From NCBI GenBank assembly GCA_047967505.1, contig CM106540.1: 64,000 bases of DNA; one strand, 5' to 3'. The position numbers and the translations under genes were made by a program. The DNA is from Dipteris shenzhenensis (Eukaryota; Polypodiophyta; Polypodiopsida; Gleicheniales). The notes under the pieces were generated by a model. The model was not told where the DNA came from. It saw nothing but the letters and a program-made list of their open reading frames with translations, and did not search any database. Every line of letters starts with the position of its first letter. Positions within the stretch are counted from its first letter, which is position 1. Positions 1 through 10,562 of the stretch are shown here, piece by piece.

Positions 1-195
1 GAGGTGTGCCAGTGAAGCTCTGTGCTGAGGTGGCAGGAGTGTGCACATGCAGTGTGTGCACAGTGTGCCTGGCAAGGGACTGTGCCTGCAGAGGGTCAGT
101 GCTGACTGGACTGCTGAGGTGGCAGTGTTGAGGTGGCACAAATGATGTCAACAAGGTGACGTGGCTGATGATGTGTCACTGATGACGTGTCAGGT

Positions 196-272
196 GATGT
201 GGCAGTCAGTGATGATGTGGCAGTCGGTGATGATGTGGCAGTCGGTGATGATGTGGCCTGATGATGTGGCAG
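196..272. repeat. 18-bp minisatellite, three full units and a partial unit
   Basis: The unit GATGTGGCAGTCGGTGAT is repeated head to tail at 196-213 (one mismatch, A for G), 214-231 and 232-249. A truncated copy and a further GATGTGGCAG follow. It is short and nearly perfect, so it probably expanded recently by slippage. No coding frame uses it convincingly. Confidence 0.85.
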
Positions 273-280
273 ATAAGGAT

Positions 281-434
281 TGCCACGTGGCAAAATTTTA
301 ACCAAAGACCAAACCTAGGGTCCAGTGACCTGACCCAGGTCAAAGCCTATCTGCCACGTGTCACAACTGTAATCAAACAGTTAACCCAAGGTCATCTTAA
401 CCAGACCCTGGTTCTATTCTATCTGCCACGTGTC
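281..434. promoter_or_regulatory. Cluster of three TGCCACGTG (G-box core) sites
   Basis: TGCCACGTGGCA at 281-292 is a perfect 12-bp palindrome. TGCCACGTG recurs at 352-360 and TGCCACGTGTC at 424-434. CACGTG is the core bound by plant bZIP and bHLH factors, and ACGTG-containing sites occur in abscisic-acid and light responsive promoters (family knowledge). Three copies with the same flanking TGC within 150 bp suggest more than chance. No gene start is recognised nearby, so they could belong to a promoter in a retrotransposon LTR. A regulatory role is inferred, not shown. Confidence 0.35.
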
Positions 435-2460
435 TGACTGTTGGGCACTAGAATCTTTGGAAGATTCTGACGGAATCTAGTGATTCCATCGTCATTTCCG
501 TTGGAGCTCGTTGGAGAGCACGGTTGGAGCTCGTTGCTTCGTCCCGTTCAGTTCGTTGGCAGTCTAAGCTACGTTGGATCTCGTGCAAATGGCACTGTGT
601 AGATGGTGCCTTAGAGAGCCGTTGAAAGTGTCGTTGGAGTAGCCATTGTCTTCAGAGTTGCTCGGTGTGCAAGGCGTTGAAGAGCGGCTTGAGCCCAGAG
701 TCGTGGGGGCTGGGCTATTCCTCGATGTGGAGGTTGAAGCTTGCTTTCGTTGGCACTGCAAAGTTGTAGGGAGGCCGTCTAGGAGTCGTGGCTAAGGGAC
801 TATTGAAGGAGACGGTGTGCTGTTGCGCTGGTCGTAGGTGTTAGTCGTCTAGTGGCGCACAGGAGGCCTGGAGAGGCTCGATTTTGTCGTGGGTGCTTAG
901 ACAGAGTACTAAGCACTGTGGGTGCTGGTCGACGACTGGCTTTGCTGGAGACACCATTGCAGTCGCGCATCGTAGAACAGAGGCTGGAGATGCTTGCTCA
1001 TTGGCGCTATTGTTTAGGAGGTCGAGGTCGTGTCGCTGGAGGGCTATCAAGAGGGTGTTGCTCGTCGGAAGGAGTGCTATCACAGAGACATCGTTTCTTT
1101 GAGAGGCGTCATTTCTTGGTTGTAGAGGTCGATGGCTAGGAGCTTGTTTGTTGAAGATAGATGGCTCATGAAACTACTGTCAGCTATGGAGCCGTTGGGG
1201 ACGTCACCCATGAGCACTGTAGTCGCTCGTCGTTGATGGAGCTAGGAGGCTTGAAGCCACTTTGTTGTAGGCAAGGCGAGGCAGAGGCTAGCCGATGCTG
1301 CTGGAGCCTTGCAATCATTTACTTGGCTGTTGGCAGCTTTGGCCTTGGAGCGAGAGGGCTTACAAGAGTCACTCTCAAACTTATATTGATGCCAAAGGTG
1401 TTTGGAAAGAAAGATATATATGTTCTCCCATTCAACCAAAGGGTAGCCATCTGATCATGAAAAGGACCCTAAGTAGGATCCCATTTTTCTAATCCCATTA
1501 GAGGGAGTATGTTTATGTACTTTGCATGTTGAACTATGCATACTCCACAATTTTCTATATCTCCATCTAGTTTATGTTTGGAATTTGAGGCCAAAGAAGT
1601 GTCTGCACACTGCAGTGCAAAGTGAAAGACAAATGATCTTCCTACTAAAGTGTCCTTGGGGTGGAGAAAAGGCAAGGAGATGCTTGTCCAACCACAATGT
1701 CGGTAAAGAAACACATACCTTATCTCATAGCATCCTAGGTTGAGAGTGCTAGAAACCTTTGTGTGAGTGCACTACTGGTCAAGCTTACATCCTCTAATAG
1801 CTACTTTGAGAGGGAAAAATGCAGACAAACTTGGATGCGCCAATAAAGTTGCTTCGACAAGGTCAAATTGACATGAAAGATTTAGGCTAGCATTGACATA
1901 ATTCACATCATTGATGGGGTAATTGCATGGGGAGAGTCACATATTACAAATTACATGGTAAACCTCCTTATGCTACAATTTTGTGCATTAAGCTTATGTC
2001 AATTTAAACTTTATGTTGCTAGCATAATGCACGTTCATGTTTATAGCATATTATTTATGTGCATGCACCATGGTTTGTGGAGAAATGGTGGCCTATGGCA
2101 TTTGAGATACTCAAGGCATGGAAGGCATGATGGTGGTATCACTTGTAGCACTGCACTACACAAAATGTTTGACTAGATTTATAGATGTTTGTCAGGGGAC
2201 CCTTAAGAGTGAGAAGGGAAAGGAATCAAGAATCACATAAGTATTTAATTTTTCGACAAATACAAATGTTCTACTTGGAAGTCATCCACAGGGAGTCAAG
2301 CGATTGCACTTTGGTTACTCTATAGAATCAAACAAGGGAGTTGGTGAGTCCATAGAAAACTCAAAGTCATTTAATAAATATAAAATATTCTATGAATGAA
2401 CAAAGTGAACATTGTTTGGATTCAATCACTTGTTTTGAATTTTGCAAAGGTGTAGGTAAG

Positions 2461-2640
2461 TGTGTGTGTGTGTGTGTGTGTGCGTGCGCGTGCGCGTGCA
2501 TGCATGTGTGTGTGTGTGTATTTGTGTGTGTGTGCACGTGCGCGTGTGTGTGTGCGTGCATGCATGTGCATGTACGTGTGTGTGTGTGTGCATGCATGCA
2601 TGCATGCGTGCATGCGTGTGTGTGTGTGTACGCATGCGTA
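2461..2640. repeat. Compound (TG)n / (TGCG) / (TGCA) microsatellite
   Basis: About 180 bp of almost strictly alternating purine and pyrimidine on the plus strand: TG runs broken by TGCG, CGTGCGCG and GCATGCATG words. Such tracts can adopt left-handed Z-DNA under supercoiling (general knowledge). The Cys/Val-rich and His/Thr-rich frames on the two strands are products of the repeat and are not genes. Confidence 0.9.
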
Positions 2641-5245
2641 AGTTCTCAATGTTAGTCTCTACATTCATAATTTAAACTTTGGTTACAAATTTCTATGTTA
2701 TTTTTCAATTTCAAATAAAAAAATCTCATTTGAATGGCCAAGATAAAGGAATCTGCCTTTTAGTAGAGAAGGCAAAGTTCATTGAGGTGCCTCCTACATG
2801 CAAAATTGGTCCTTCGCAGGGTGTTCAAAAGCCAAAATGTGCACCATAGTGAAAATTTGTGTTTTCTTGCCTAAATTCTTGCCCTTGTTAACTTTGTCTT
2901 CTATGTTGAAGTCACTTTCCTTCTAAATTTTTTAGAAATTGATGATGGAGTATTGGGAACTGGTCACGAGTTGTGTTAGGTCTATTTAATTGCATAATGA
3001 TTTTATTTAACTTAAGGAAAACATCAAAAATAAATTATATGAAACATTAATTCGAATTGTGAAATAACTCAATGAATAACAATAGTTGAAAATTTGCATT
3101 TAGCAATGAAAAAAGAAATGATCTAGAAGGATTCCATATATTAATTATAATAAAGGCTAGTACAAGGAGGCTTCATAGCCTATTTTTCTTCTTTGTTAGT
3201 TCTATGATATCTAGAATAGGGGTTTTAGAATCCCGAAGTGTGCTCCTTGATCTAAATCTATTAGCAACAACAGGGGTGGCATCTTTGGTAGTAAAATACA
3301 TGGCTATTGTTGTGGTGTCATTCCATGTATGTTTGAGATAAATGTATGGAGGGCACCCAGGCGGTGGAACAAAATTAATCTGTCAGCATTCTAAGGAATG
3401 TTGGAATGCCAAATCACCCATGATAGGTCCAATCACTCGCAATGGGAAGGCCCAATCACCTGTGGCCTTACAATTTAGTAGCTCTACTATCCCATGTGGT
3501 GAAAATATCATGGAACACCATTATGATGCCTATGGGTACAGCCAATGTAGTATGCCACTGAGTGATCTTGACCAAAGATTTTGTGAACATGTCTTCTCCA
3601 AGAGGAAAATTCATCGATCTCAAAGGAATCTCACAATTCAAACATTAAATTGTAATAATTATTGAAACACAAACTAGAATTTAAAGAAGAGATGTTCAGT
3701 TGCTTATGACCACATAAGTGACCCCTTCTGCACCTTTATCTTCTCCAATATAATAGTCCTCTCGACTACATACCGTCTTGTGTGAGAGGTATAAGCTTCT
3801 TCACTACGTGGTACATCTGATAGCAAGCCATAGGTAGAGGGCTCTGCATCCTTCAAAGTTGCTAGAGTCATAATAAGAATTGATCCATATCTTCTTCCTC
3901 TAATCCTAGAAATCTAGGATCTTTGGTTCTAGTGTCAATGTCAAAACTTGAGAAGACACCCAATGCCTCGTTCTCCCTCAAACCAAAAAGAGTCTCAATA
4001 TCATGGAGGAATAGGTCCTCTCCATCAATAATGACTGGGGCCAATGTCCAAATTTCTATTTCTAGTCCGAACTTCAAGGACATATTTTTACAAATGGACG
4101 GGCAATCTATGCTAGTTGAGGGCCTTGTGCTCGACAAGATCTCATTCGCGTTATTCTAGATCAATTGAAAAGTTTCTAATTGCCTGCCTCTCCTCAACTT
4201 CCTGGTCAAGTGGCTCTTCCAAGTAGACGTCTGAGTCATCTTGAGGGACTAGGATCTCAAGGAAGAGCTAGAGGGATTGTGTGGGGATGAGGGCTCTTCT
4301 TCTTGTTAGCCTTGGAGAAGGAAAATGAACGTCAATAGGGCCCTATGTTCCCTATGATCCCCAAGCATACAAGTACATCTATATCAACTTCTATACAATA
4401 ATCGTCTAGAAGTCCATCAACAAAATGATCAAGATGATTTATGAAATAGTATAAAACGATGCTTCTCATTGTAGAAAAAGGTCAAAGAATCTATAGAAAC
4501 CCTTTGCTTCACATCCTCTTCACAGATTTGTTAAGTTGATGTGCAAAATCCTCAAGATCATCGCAAGTTCCCTTTTTCTCCCTAGTATGTACCTCAGAAC
4601 ATTTAGGGTCTTGCAAAATAGAGGGAAAATATCATCTTCCCTATCAACAAATGAGGCTCATGAGATGAGTCCTTCTCATACTAAATCCAGTGCTGACCGC
4701 CAATAGGGGTGCTTTAGCAAAGGGCAATTCTAGCTAGCATGAAAATATAGTTTTTTAAAAACCTTAAGAGATGGAAACACATAATAAAAGCCTCCTAGTC
4801 AAATAAAACCAATTTTTTATAACATTTCAACAATCTAGGCAAACACAAAAAACCTTTATCCTTAATTTAATGCCCACACTAGTCAAGCACATTGTTTACT
4901 ATCTTCAATGTTGTAGGAGGTATGAAATTAACATTGGGAATCTACTTTTTGTCCTAGTTATGCACCCTTTGGCCATTCAATGTGAAACTTAAAGACCCTA
5001 CTATACCATCCTCCATGAATAACAAGTGCTCTTGGACATCCTTTAGATCCCACTGTGATGTGATGGTTACATTCTTGACATCTCCCCCATCAAGTTGAAT
5101 AGGTAAACATACCGTTGGGTTGTCATTATGATTCGAGTGAGGGGGAAGCCAAAGGGGATCAATTTTCTTCCATATCTTGTACTGAAATGTAAAATATATT
5201 TGTTTTATTGTGAAATGTGGTACCTAATAACCACATTGTCCATAC
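2641..5245. other. Non-coding region; only unrecognised short frames
   Basis: AT-rich DNA with many stops in all frames. A 107-codon frame at 3342-3665 (+) and an 89-codon frame at 3868-4137 (-) are the longest. The latter is acidic and fairly ordinary in composition, with Trp, Leu and Phe spread through it. It could be a fragment of an old transposon protein, but I do not recognise a domain in either. Nothing supports an expressed gene. Confidence 0.35.
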
Positions 5246-5248
5246 ATG

Positions 5249-5441
5249 CATGGCATTGAAGTACATCACCCTTTTGTTCACCATGCTAGGTCCCCTAATG
5301 GCCCCCAAGCAAAGCATCAAGAGAACTTTCATCTATGTGCTTGCATGACATTGAAACACATCACCATTTTTTTCACCCTATCTACTCCCCTAATTTTCCC
5401 CAAGAAAAGCATCAAAAGTACTTTCATCTATGTGCTTGTAG
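5249..5441. repeat. Diverged tandem duplication of about 95 bp
   Basis: The segment starting GCATGGCATTGAAGTACATCACC is followed directly by a second copy beginning GCATGACATTGAAACACATCACC. Both copies end with CTTTCATCTATGTGCTTG. The copies differ at many scattered positions, so the duplication is old. Confidence 0.75.
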
Positions 5442-5726
5442 GAGAATTTGGATATTGCTTGATTAATTGATGGAAATTAGCAGATGTTTTTTACCATGTA
5501 GACATGTTCCACCCTTGCAAGCCACCCTCTCTTCCCAAGCTTGAACTTCAACATGTGGCCCTTCCACAGATGCAAAACTGCTCTTAGGTAGCTTATGTGG
5601 CCCCTTACAAGATTCTCTCATGACTATCTAGTCGTTCAAGTTGTAGGTACAAGAGATCCCTTTCGCCCAATGTAGATTTGGTTTGTGCAACATACGAGTG
5701 GCCACAACATTATATGGTCATTTGGA

Positions 5727-5830
5727 AATGTTCCTCACCATGCTTGCACAACAATGAATCAACAAATAGAGGATGGATGGAGGTGTTCCTCACCATGCTT
5801 GCACATCAATGAATCAACAAATCTTGGGGG
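5727..5830. repeat. Tandem duplication of about 57 bp period, followed by a G run
   Basis: GTTCCTCACCATGCTTGCAC..CAATGAATCAACAAAT occurs twice, 57 bp apart, with small differences. The second copy runs into a string of 11 G at 5826-5836. Proline-rich minus-strand frames across 5760-6290 are produced by the G-rich plus strand and are not accepted as genes. Confidence 0.75.
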
Positions 5831-5839
5831 GGGGGGAAT

Positions 5840-7630
5840 AGGAATCGAGCTCCAACACATGAAAGAGACACATAATGATTGAGACGAAGGGTGCTGAGGG
5901 TGAAACACAAGAAAGGAGAGAGGGGAGACAAAGAGAAGGGGGGGTGGGGGGGTTGGTTTGGGGCGCAAATCTAGAGTGTACTGCTGGAGGGAGAGGGGGT
6001 GAAGTGGAGAAGTAAAGGAATAGGGTATAGAATAGCTTTAGGGCAAAGCAAGAGTAGCCTAGTGATAATCTTGCCATAGGGACCCACCATGGCATTGATG
6101 AAGATTTGGGGCAGGTGTAAGTGGCACGTGGATTGGGGAGGGTGAAGCCTAGGTGATTAGGGGGGGGGAGGGGGCAGATGGGCTGGGTGCCCCCCTGTGT
6201 AAGAGGAGGGAGCTCTCCTAATGAATGCCTATGTGCCACCTCAACATGGCATTGGACCATACATAGGGGCACTCCATTGGTCCACCTCAAGTCCCTCCCT
6301 AATCCCTAAACACTAATTTGGGGCTCATTTGAGACCCAAATCTCCCCTAATGTATGAGCAAATCTTATTTGTAATTTTATTAAATTAGAAGGAGACACAT
6401 TTCGAGTCCAAAAGCTCCACTAATGTAGGTGAAGACCAAAGATCACATAGAGTGAAGATAAGTGAATATACTGGCAGAGTGTTTCAAGTGAAATAAAGGA
6501 GAACACAAATCATATCAAATTGTAGCCTCAATAAAAAACAAGTGATTGCCTACAATCAATAACTATTACTATGTTAAGAAAGCAAGGGATCAAGGCAAGT
6601 GGAGACATGTTATTGTCTCAAGTCAAAGAAATCTATCATATGAAATAAAGACAAGAGATTATTTCAAGTGTGGTTATAGCCTGACGGGTTGCTGCATAGT
6701 TGTTTGATACTTTGGCACCTCTCTTGATCGATTAGATAGTGATATTTGCATGCACTTGTGTACATATATGTTTGTAAATATTTTATTTGACCCACTCTTT
6801 AGGGAGTATTTTGATGGCCCAGTGTGAGTTCTTATGCATTAGTAAGGTTATAGCATCGATGTGAGATCTTGCAAGGGTAGCAATGTTAGATCCCTTCATT
6901 TCTAGTTTTGGTGGCATGGCTTAGACACATGGCTTAGACAATGAGACACATGGTTGCAAAGGTAGGTGGCAAAAATACATGCATTGGATATGGAAAGTCA
7001 GAGAGGATGCTTAAAGTCTTTGACCCAAGGCACTTGTGATTAAGCTTGGGATATTCAACAACTTGGCATCCAAAATGGGCCATAGTTGTGCAAGATACAC
7101 CATAGATGATGGTATCCCAAGCAAAAATGGTAAAGCTTGTGGTACATCATTAGAATGATCTTATGTAAAAGATAACTCATCAATGCCATGCTAGACACCT
7201 AGGAGTTGATAAAACATATGGCTAAAAGATTCACTTTATTTCTTTGCACGATATTGATACTAAAAAGTTGGCTTATCACCTCTTAATTTTTGAGTGTTTT
7301 GGAATGCAACACATAACCTTCATCCCTACCTTTACTTTAAAAGTAGCAAAAGGACTTATTCAATGATTTGATTAAGTTACTCTTTTTCACATGAAGAAGC
7401 TAATTATTATGGTTGACAAAAGACTATGAAAGGCTCTCATGAACAAACAAATTTATTTAGGTTAACAACATGGGGGCACTGCTTGAGCACATGTGCTCGC
7501 TTGCTGAGGTTGGGTTACTCACTCACCTTCTCTCCCACCTTACTCTTGTGAAAGAGAGAGTAGAAACTTGGTCCCCCCTCCTCCCCCTCCCTGGCCCCCT
7601 GGAAAAAAGGAAAAAAAGTGTATGCTGGTA
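5840..7630. other. Intergenic, no gene seen
   Basis: G-rich at first (about 5930-6190) and then AT-rich. No open frame has recognisable protein features, and no LTR ends or splice-bounded exons could be identified. Confidence 0.4.
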
Positions 7631-7639
7631 GTTACTCAA

Positions 7640-7795
7640 AAGAGCAAACACTCGTAGAGCAACGGCAACTCAACAGTTGGTTGTGGGGTGTTTGCCTACC
7701 TAAGTTGTCTTAGACACCCGCATTCAAGTTCCTTAGGATGCCCCTAGGCCACGGGTCACGCATGTGTGTGGGGAAGAAAGAAAGAAAGAAAAGGC
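7640..7795 (+). mobile_element. Candidate tRNA-derived SINE with (GAAA)n tail
   Basis: The stretch reads like the 5' head of a tRNA-derived SINE. A D-arm-like box (AACTCAACAGTTGGTTG) at about 7670 is followed by an anticodon-arm-like segment. A T-arm/B-box-like word, CATTCAAGTTCC, lies near 7721. The element runs out into GAAAGAAAGAAAGAAA around 7773-7792. RNA polymerase III internal promoters use such A and B boxes (family knowledge). I could not find a clear target-site duplication, and the tRNA fold is imperfect, so it is not called a functional tRNA. It could also be chance resemblance beside a microsatellite. Confidence 0.4.
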
Positions 7796-7899
7796 AAGCT
7801 GAATGATTTATATCATTTGCCATAAAGAAATGGCTAATGGACTCAAACTTCAACAAGCAGCTCCACTTGATGTGTACCTACAACGGTCTAAGGTAAAAT

Positions 7900-8115
7900 C
7901 TACAGAGATAGGCACACTGAGCAACGGGAACATCGGCGGCACTCTTGATCACTAAACTCACTAAATCCATTGCGCCTTTGGCTTTTAGATACGTCCTTGC
8001 CTGAAGCATGGGGATGATAGGCGCTCTTGGTTGATGTGGGCTTGGAGCGGAGAAGCTTTAATAAGCCTATCGGGGGGTATACAAGAGAACGGTGTGGAAT
8101 GAAACCAAAAACCAA
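7900..8115 (-). CDS. Possible short hypothetical ORF upstream of the PPR gene
   Basis: A 71-codon frame on the minus strand, about 350 bp from and divergent to the PPR start. It is basic and Ser/Arg-rich with several Cys near the C-terminus, and I recognise no domain. It could be the first exon or leader of a divergent transcript, or chance. The local base composition is less AT-rich than further upstream, which is the only hint in its favour. Confidence 0.15.
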   Translation of the reverse strand: MVFGFIPHRSLVYPPIGLLKLLRSKPTSTKSAYHPHASGKDVSKSQRRNGFSEFSDQECRRCSRCSVCLSL

Positions 8116-8470
8116 TCCGAGATTGATGCAACCAACTCACGCTGGCAGCAGGGAGAATTGCATCGGAGTTTAAATAGCAAGGGAAGAAACCGAGTGGACC
8201 AATGGATGCAATTCCCTTAAGGAGAAGATCAAATCAACACTGGCAGGCCAAAAAGGAGAACCTATAAGTAAGTACATAAGTCCAATGAGCACTTGGACCT
8301 CTGCTGAAGCTTGAAATGCTTAGCAGACGCTCCCCATTTTGGCATCAGAGTTATCTTGCCTGCTTTGTCTTCCCACCATCTTCTCGTTCTTGTTTTCTCT
8401 TACCTCTTTACTGCGCTATTGGACCTTGTTTTGTGTCAGCTAGCTCCCTCTCTGCTTGCTCCTTCAAGCC

Positions 8471-10234
8471 ATGATAATGGGCTCCCAGCTTAGGCTCCCC
8501 CCCCTCTGCAATCCTTGCTTTGGGTCGGGAAGAGATCAAGACGGTTTCCACAAGAGATTGCCTCGGCTTCAGGACGGTAAGGAATTTGATCATGCTCTGA
8601 GAGAGGAACCTTTTAAGACGAACCATTTGATGCATATGTATGTAAAGCGTGGCAGCATGGTCGAGGCTCTCCATTTGTTTGACAGCATGCGAAAGCGTGA
8701 CGTGGTGTCGTGGAACATTATGATCCTTGGGTATGCCAAGCAGGAAGAGGGTGCGCGGTCTTTGGAGCTGTATGTGCGGATGCACCAGGAAGGTGCCCAG
8801 CCTGACGATCGAACCTTCGTGGGCGTATTGAAGGCTTGCAGTAGCCTGGTATTACCGGAAGACGACACGCAGTGTGAAGGTAAATCCAGAAGAATAGGGC
8901 GAGTGGATAAAGGCAGAGCCATACACTCCCAAATAGTAAGCAGTGGCTTTGAGAAAGATGCATTCGTGGGAACCGCATTGGTGACTATGTATGCAAATTT
9001 TGGGAGCATAGCGGACGCACGGCGTGTCTTTGAGGAATTGCCTCATCATGACGTGGTTACGTGGAATAGCATAATCCTCGGGTATGCTGAGCAAGACGAT
9101 GGTGTGTTGGCTTTGACACTGTATGAGCGGATGCTTCATGAAGGTGTCAAACAGGATAATCGAACCTTTGTTGGTGCATTGAAGGCTTGTAGCAGCCTGG
9201 CAGCGCTAGAAGAGGGCAAGCAAGCTGAAGGGAAACCTATGAAAATAGGATGCCTTGTTAAAGGTAGAGCCGTCCACTCCCAACTAGTAAAGAGTGGCTT
9301 TGAGTCAGATGCATTCGCAGGAACCGCCTTGGTGACTATGTATGCAAAGTGCGGGAGCATGGAGGATGCACAGCGTGTCTTTGATGAATTGCCTTATCGT
9401 GATGTGGTAACGTGGACTACCATGATCCTAGGGTATGCTGAGCAAGAAAGTGAGGACGCCTTTAGACTCTATGCACAAATGCAACGGCAAGGCCCCTCAC
9501 CTAATATCCTCACGTTTGCTGCCATTATCAAAGCATGTGGCAACACAGCAGCTCTGAAAATTGGCAATGAACTTCATTTTCAAGCTAGCAAGGCTGGTTT
9601 TGAGACTATAGGAATTGTAGCGACCAGTCTTATTCATATGTATGCTAAATGTGGCAGCATGGTTGATGCCCGACTGTTATTCGATGCCTTGCCCACAAGG
9701 GAAGTTGTAGGATGGACTGCATTGATTGCAGGATATGCCCGCCAGGGAGAAAGTGAACTCGTATTTCATTTGTTTGAGAGAATGGCGTGGGAAGGCATAC
9801 AGCCAGACGGTGTCACATTTCTTGGTGTTCTTAGTGTATGTAGTCATGTTGGTCTATTGGACAAGGGCCAGGAGTGCTTTCAGGCTATGGTCAACCGCTA
9901 TGGCATTGCTCCAACCATTGAGCACTATGCTTGCATGATTGATCTCCTTGGCCGTGCTGGCCGAGTAGATGAGGCAATGGCCATGGTCAAGAAGATGCAT
10001 GTCCAGCCTAACGTTGTGATTTGGAAGTCCGTGCTGGGTGCTTGCCGAATATGGAAAAATGTAGAGGTTGGAAGGCAAGCCTTCGAAAATGTGGCGAGAT
10101 TAGATGAAAAAATTTCTGCAGCGTACATGTTAATGGCACACATATATGCCGATGCTCAGATGCAGGAGGACCGTGATAAGATTGAGTTAATGAGGCAGAT
10201 GGCTTGCTCAAGCATAGAAGAAGAGTTGGGCTGA
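8471..10234 (+). CDS. PLS-class pentatricopeptide repeat protein, E-type, no DYW domain
   Basis: Intronless gene of about 587 aa, starting at the first in-frame ATG (8471; upstream codons are in frame but lack an ATG). From about residue 48 to 525 it is a run of PPR helix pairs of the P, L and S kinds. Typical lines are DVVSWNIMILGYAKQ (about 78), ALVTMYAKCGSMEDAQRVF (about 286) and HYACMIDLLGRAGRVDEAMA (about 483). After about 530 there is a recognisable E1-like segment, but the protein stops early with CSSIEEELG and has no E+ or DYW deaminase. PPR proteins of this class bind organellar RNA one base per repeat and act in C-to-U editing or processing, with a DYW supplied in trans if they lack one (family knowledge). 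Two L-type modules carry an extra block of about 16 residues (see findings). The short N-terminus is presumably a targeting peptide. The specific RNA target cannot be told. Confidence 0.93.
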   Translation: MIMGSQLRLPPLCNPCFGSGRDQDGFHKRLPRLQDGKEFDHALREEPFKTNHLMHMYVKRGSMVEALHLFDSMRKRDVVSWNIMILGYAKQEEGARSLELYVRMHQEGAQPDDRTFVGVLKACSSLVLPEDDTQCEGKSRRIGRVDKGRAIHSQIVSSGFEKDAFVGTALVTMYANFGSIADARRVFEELPHHDVVTWNSIILGYAEQDDGVLALTLYERMLHEGVKQDNRTFVGALKACSSLAALEEGKQAEGKPMKIGCLVKGRAVHSQLVKSGFESDAFAGTALVTMYAKCGSMEDAQRVFDELPYRDVVTWTTMILGYAEQESEDAFRLYAQMQRQGPSPNILTFAAIIKACGNTAALKIGNELHFQASKAGFETIGIVATSLIHMYAKCGSMVDARLLFDALPTREVVGWTALIAGYARQGESELVFHLFERMAWEGIQPDGVTFLGVLSVCSHVGLLDKGQECFQAMVNRYGIAPTIEHYACMIDLLGRAGRVDEAMAMVKKMHVQPNVVIWKSVLGACRIWKNVEVGRQAFENVARLDEKISAAYMLMAHIYADAQMQEDRDKIELMRQMACSSIEEELG

Positions 10235-10562
10235 CTTTATTTATTCATGCAAGCGTTTGTGATCATGGATCGGCATACTTAAAACACACACATATATATA
10301 TAAGCTGGTGGCCTGAACTTAACTGCATTTCGGGCAGAGGATAGGAGAAATGAAGGTTGTGTGCCTGCTTTGGACCCTGTAATACAAGAAATAGGCAATG
10401 CTGAATGTGGATGCATTGAGAACTGGCTAATACTTGTACCTCAATTCATGCTTTTGAGAAGACACATGCATCTGAGAAAACATTCTTGGATTTGAAAAGA
10501 TGGCCACCAAAATATTGTTTTGCACATATGAGAGCCTTTTTGGAAAGCCAATGCCCAGGACG

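Larger units (their letters stand above)
1..1460. other. Non-coding region, no gene recognised
   Basis: No open frame here resembles a known protein. The overlapping short frames on both strands at about 840-1140 and 1160-1490 shadow one another and are not credible genes. The first 450 bases are rich in short TGGCAG/GATGTGG words and hold three TGCCACGTG sites, noted separately. From about 500 to 1140 the plus strand repeats words such as CGTTGGAGCTCGTTGG. It may be the edge of a retrotransposon LTR or untranslated leader, but no TG..CA termini or primer-binding site could be fixed. Confidence 0.4.

Noticed and set aside
2367-2675. Overlapping His/Thr-rich and Cys/Val-rich open frames on both strands
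   Set aside because: They are translations of the TG/CA microsatellite and have no independent support.
5814-6290. 158-codon Pro-rich minus-strand frame
   Set aside because: Created by G-rich plus-strand composition; no domain, and it overlaps a similar frame in another phase.
7660-7735. A functional tRNA gene
   Set aside because: D-arm and T-arm-like words are present, but no matching acceptor stem or clean cloverleaf could be drawn. A SINE head is more likely.
8456-8470. Start of the PPR protein at 8456
   Set aside because: The codon there is TTG. The first ATG in frame is at 8471, so the gene is started there.
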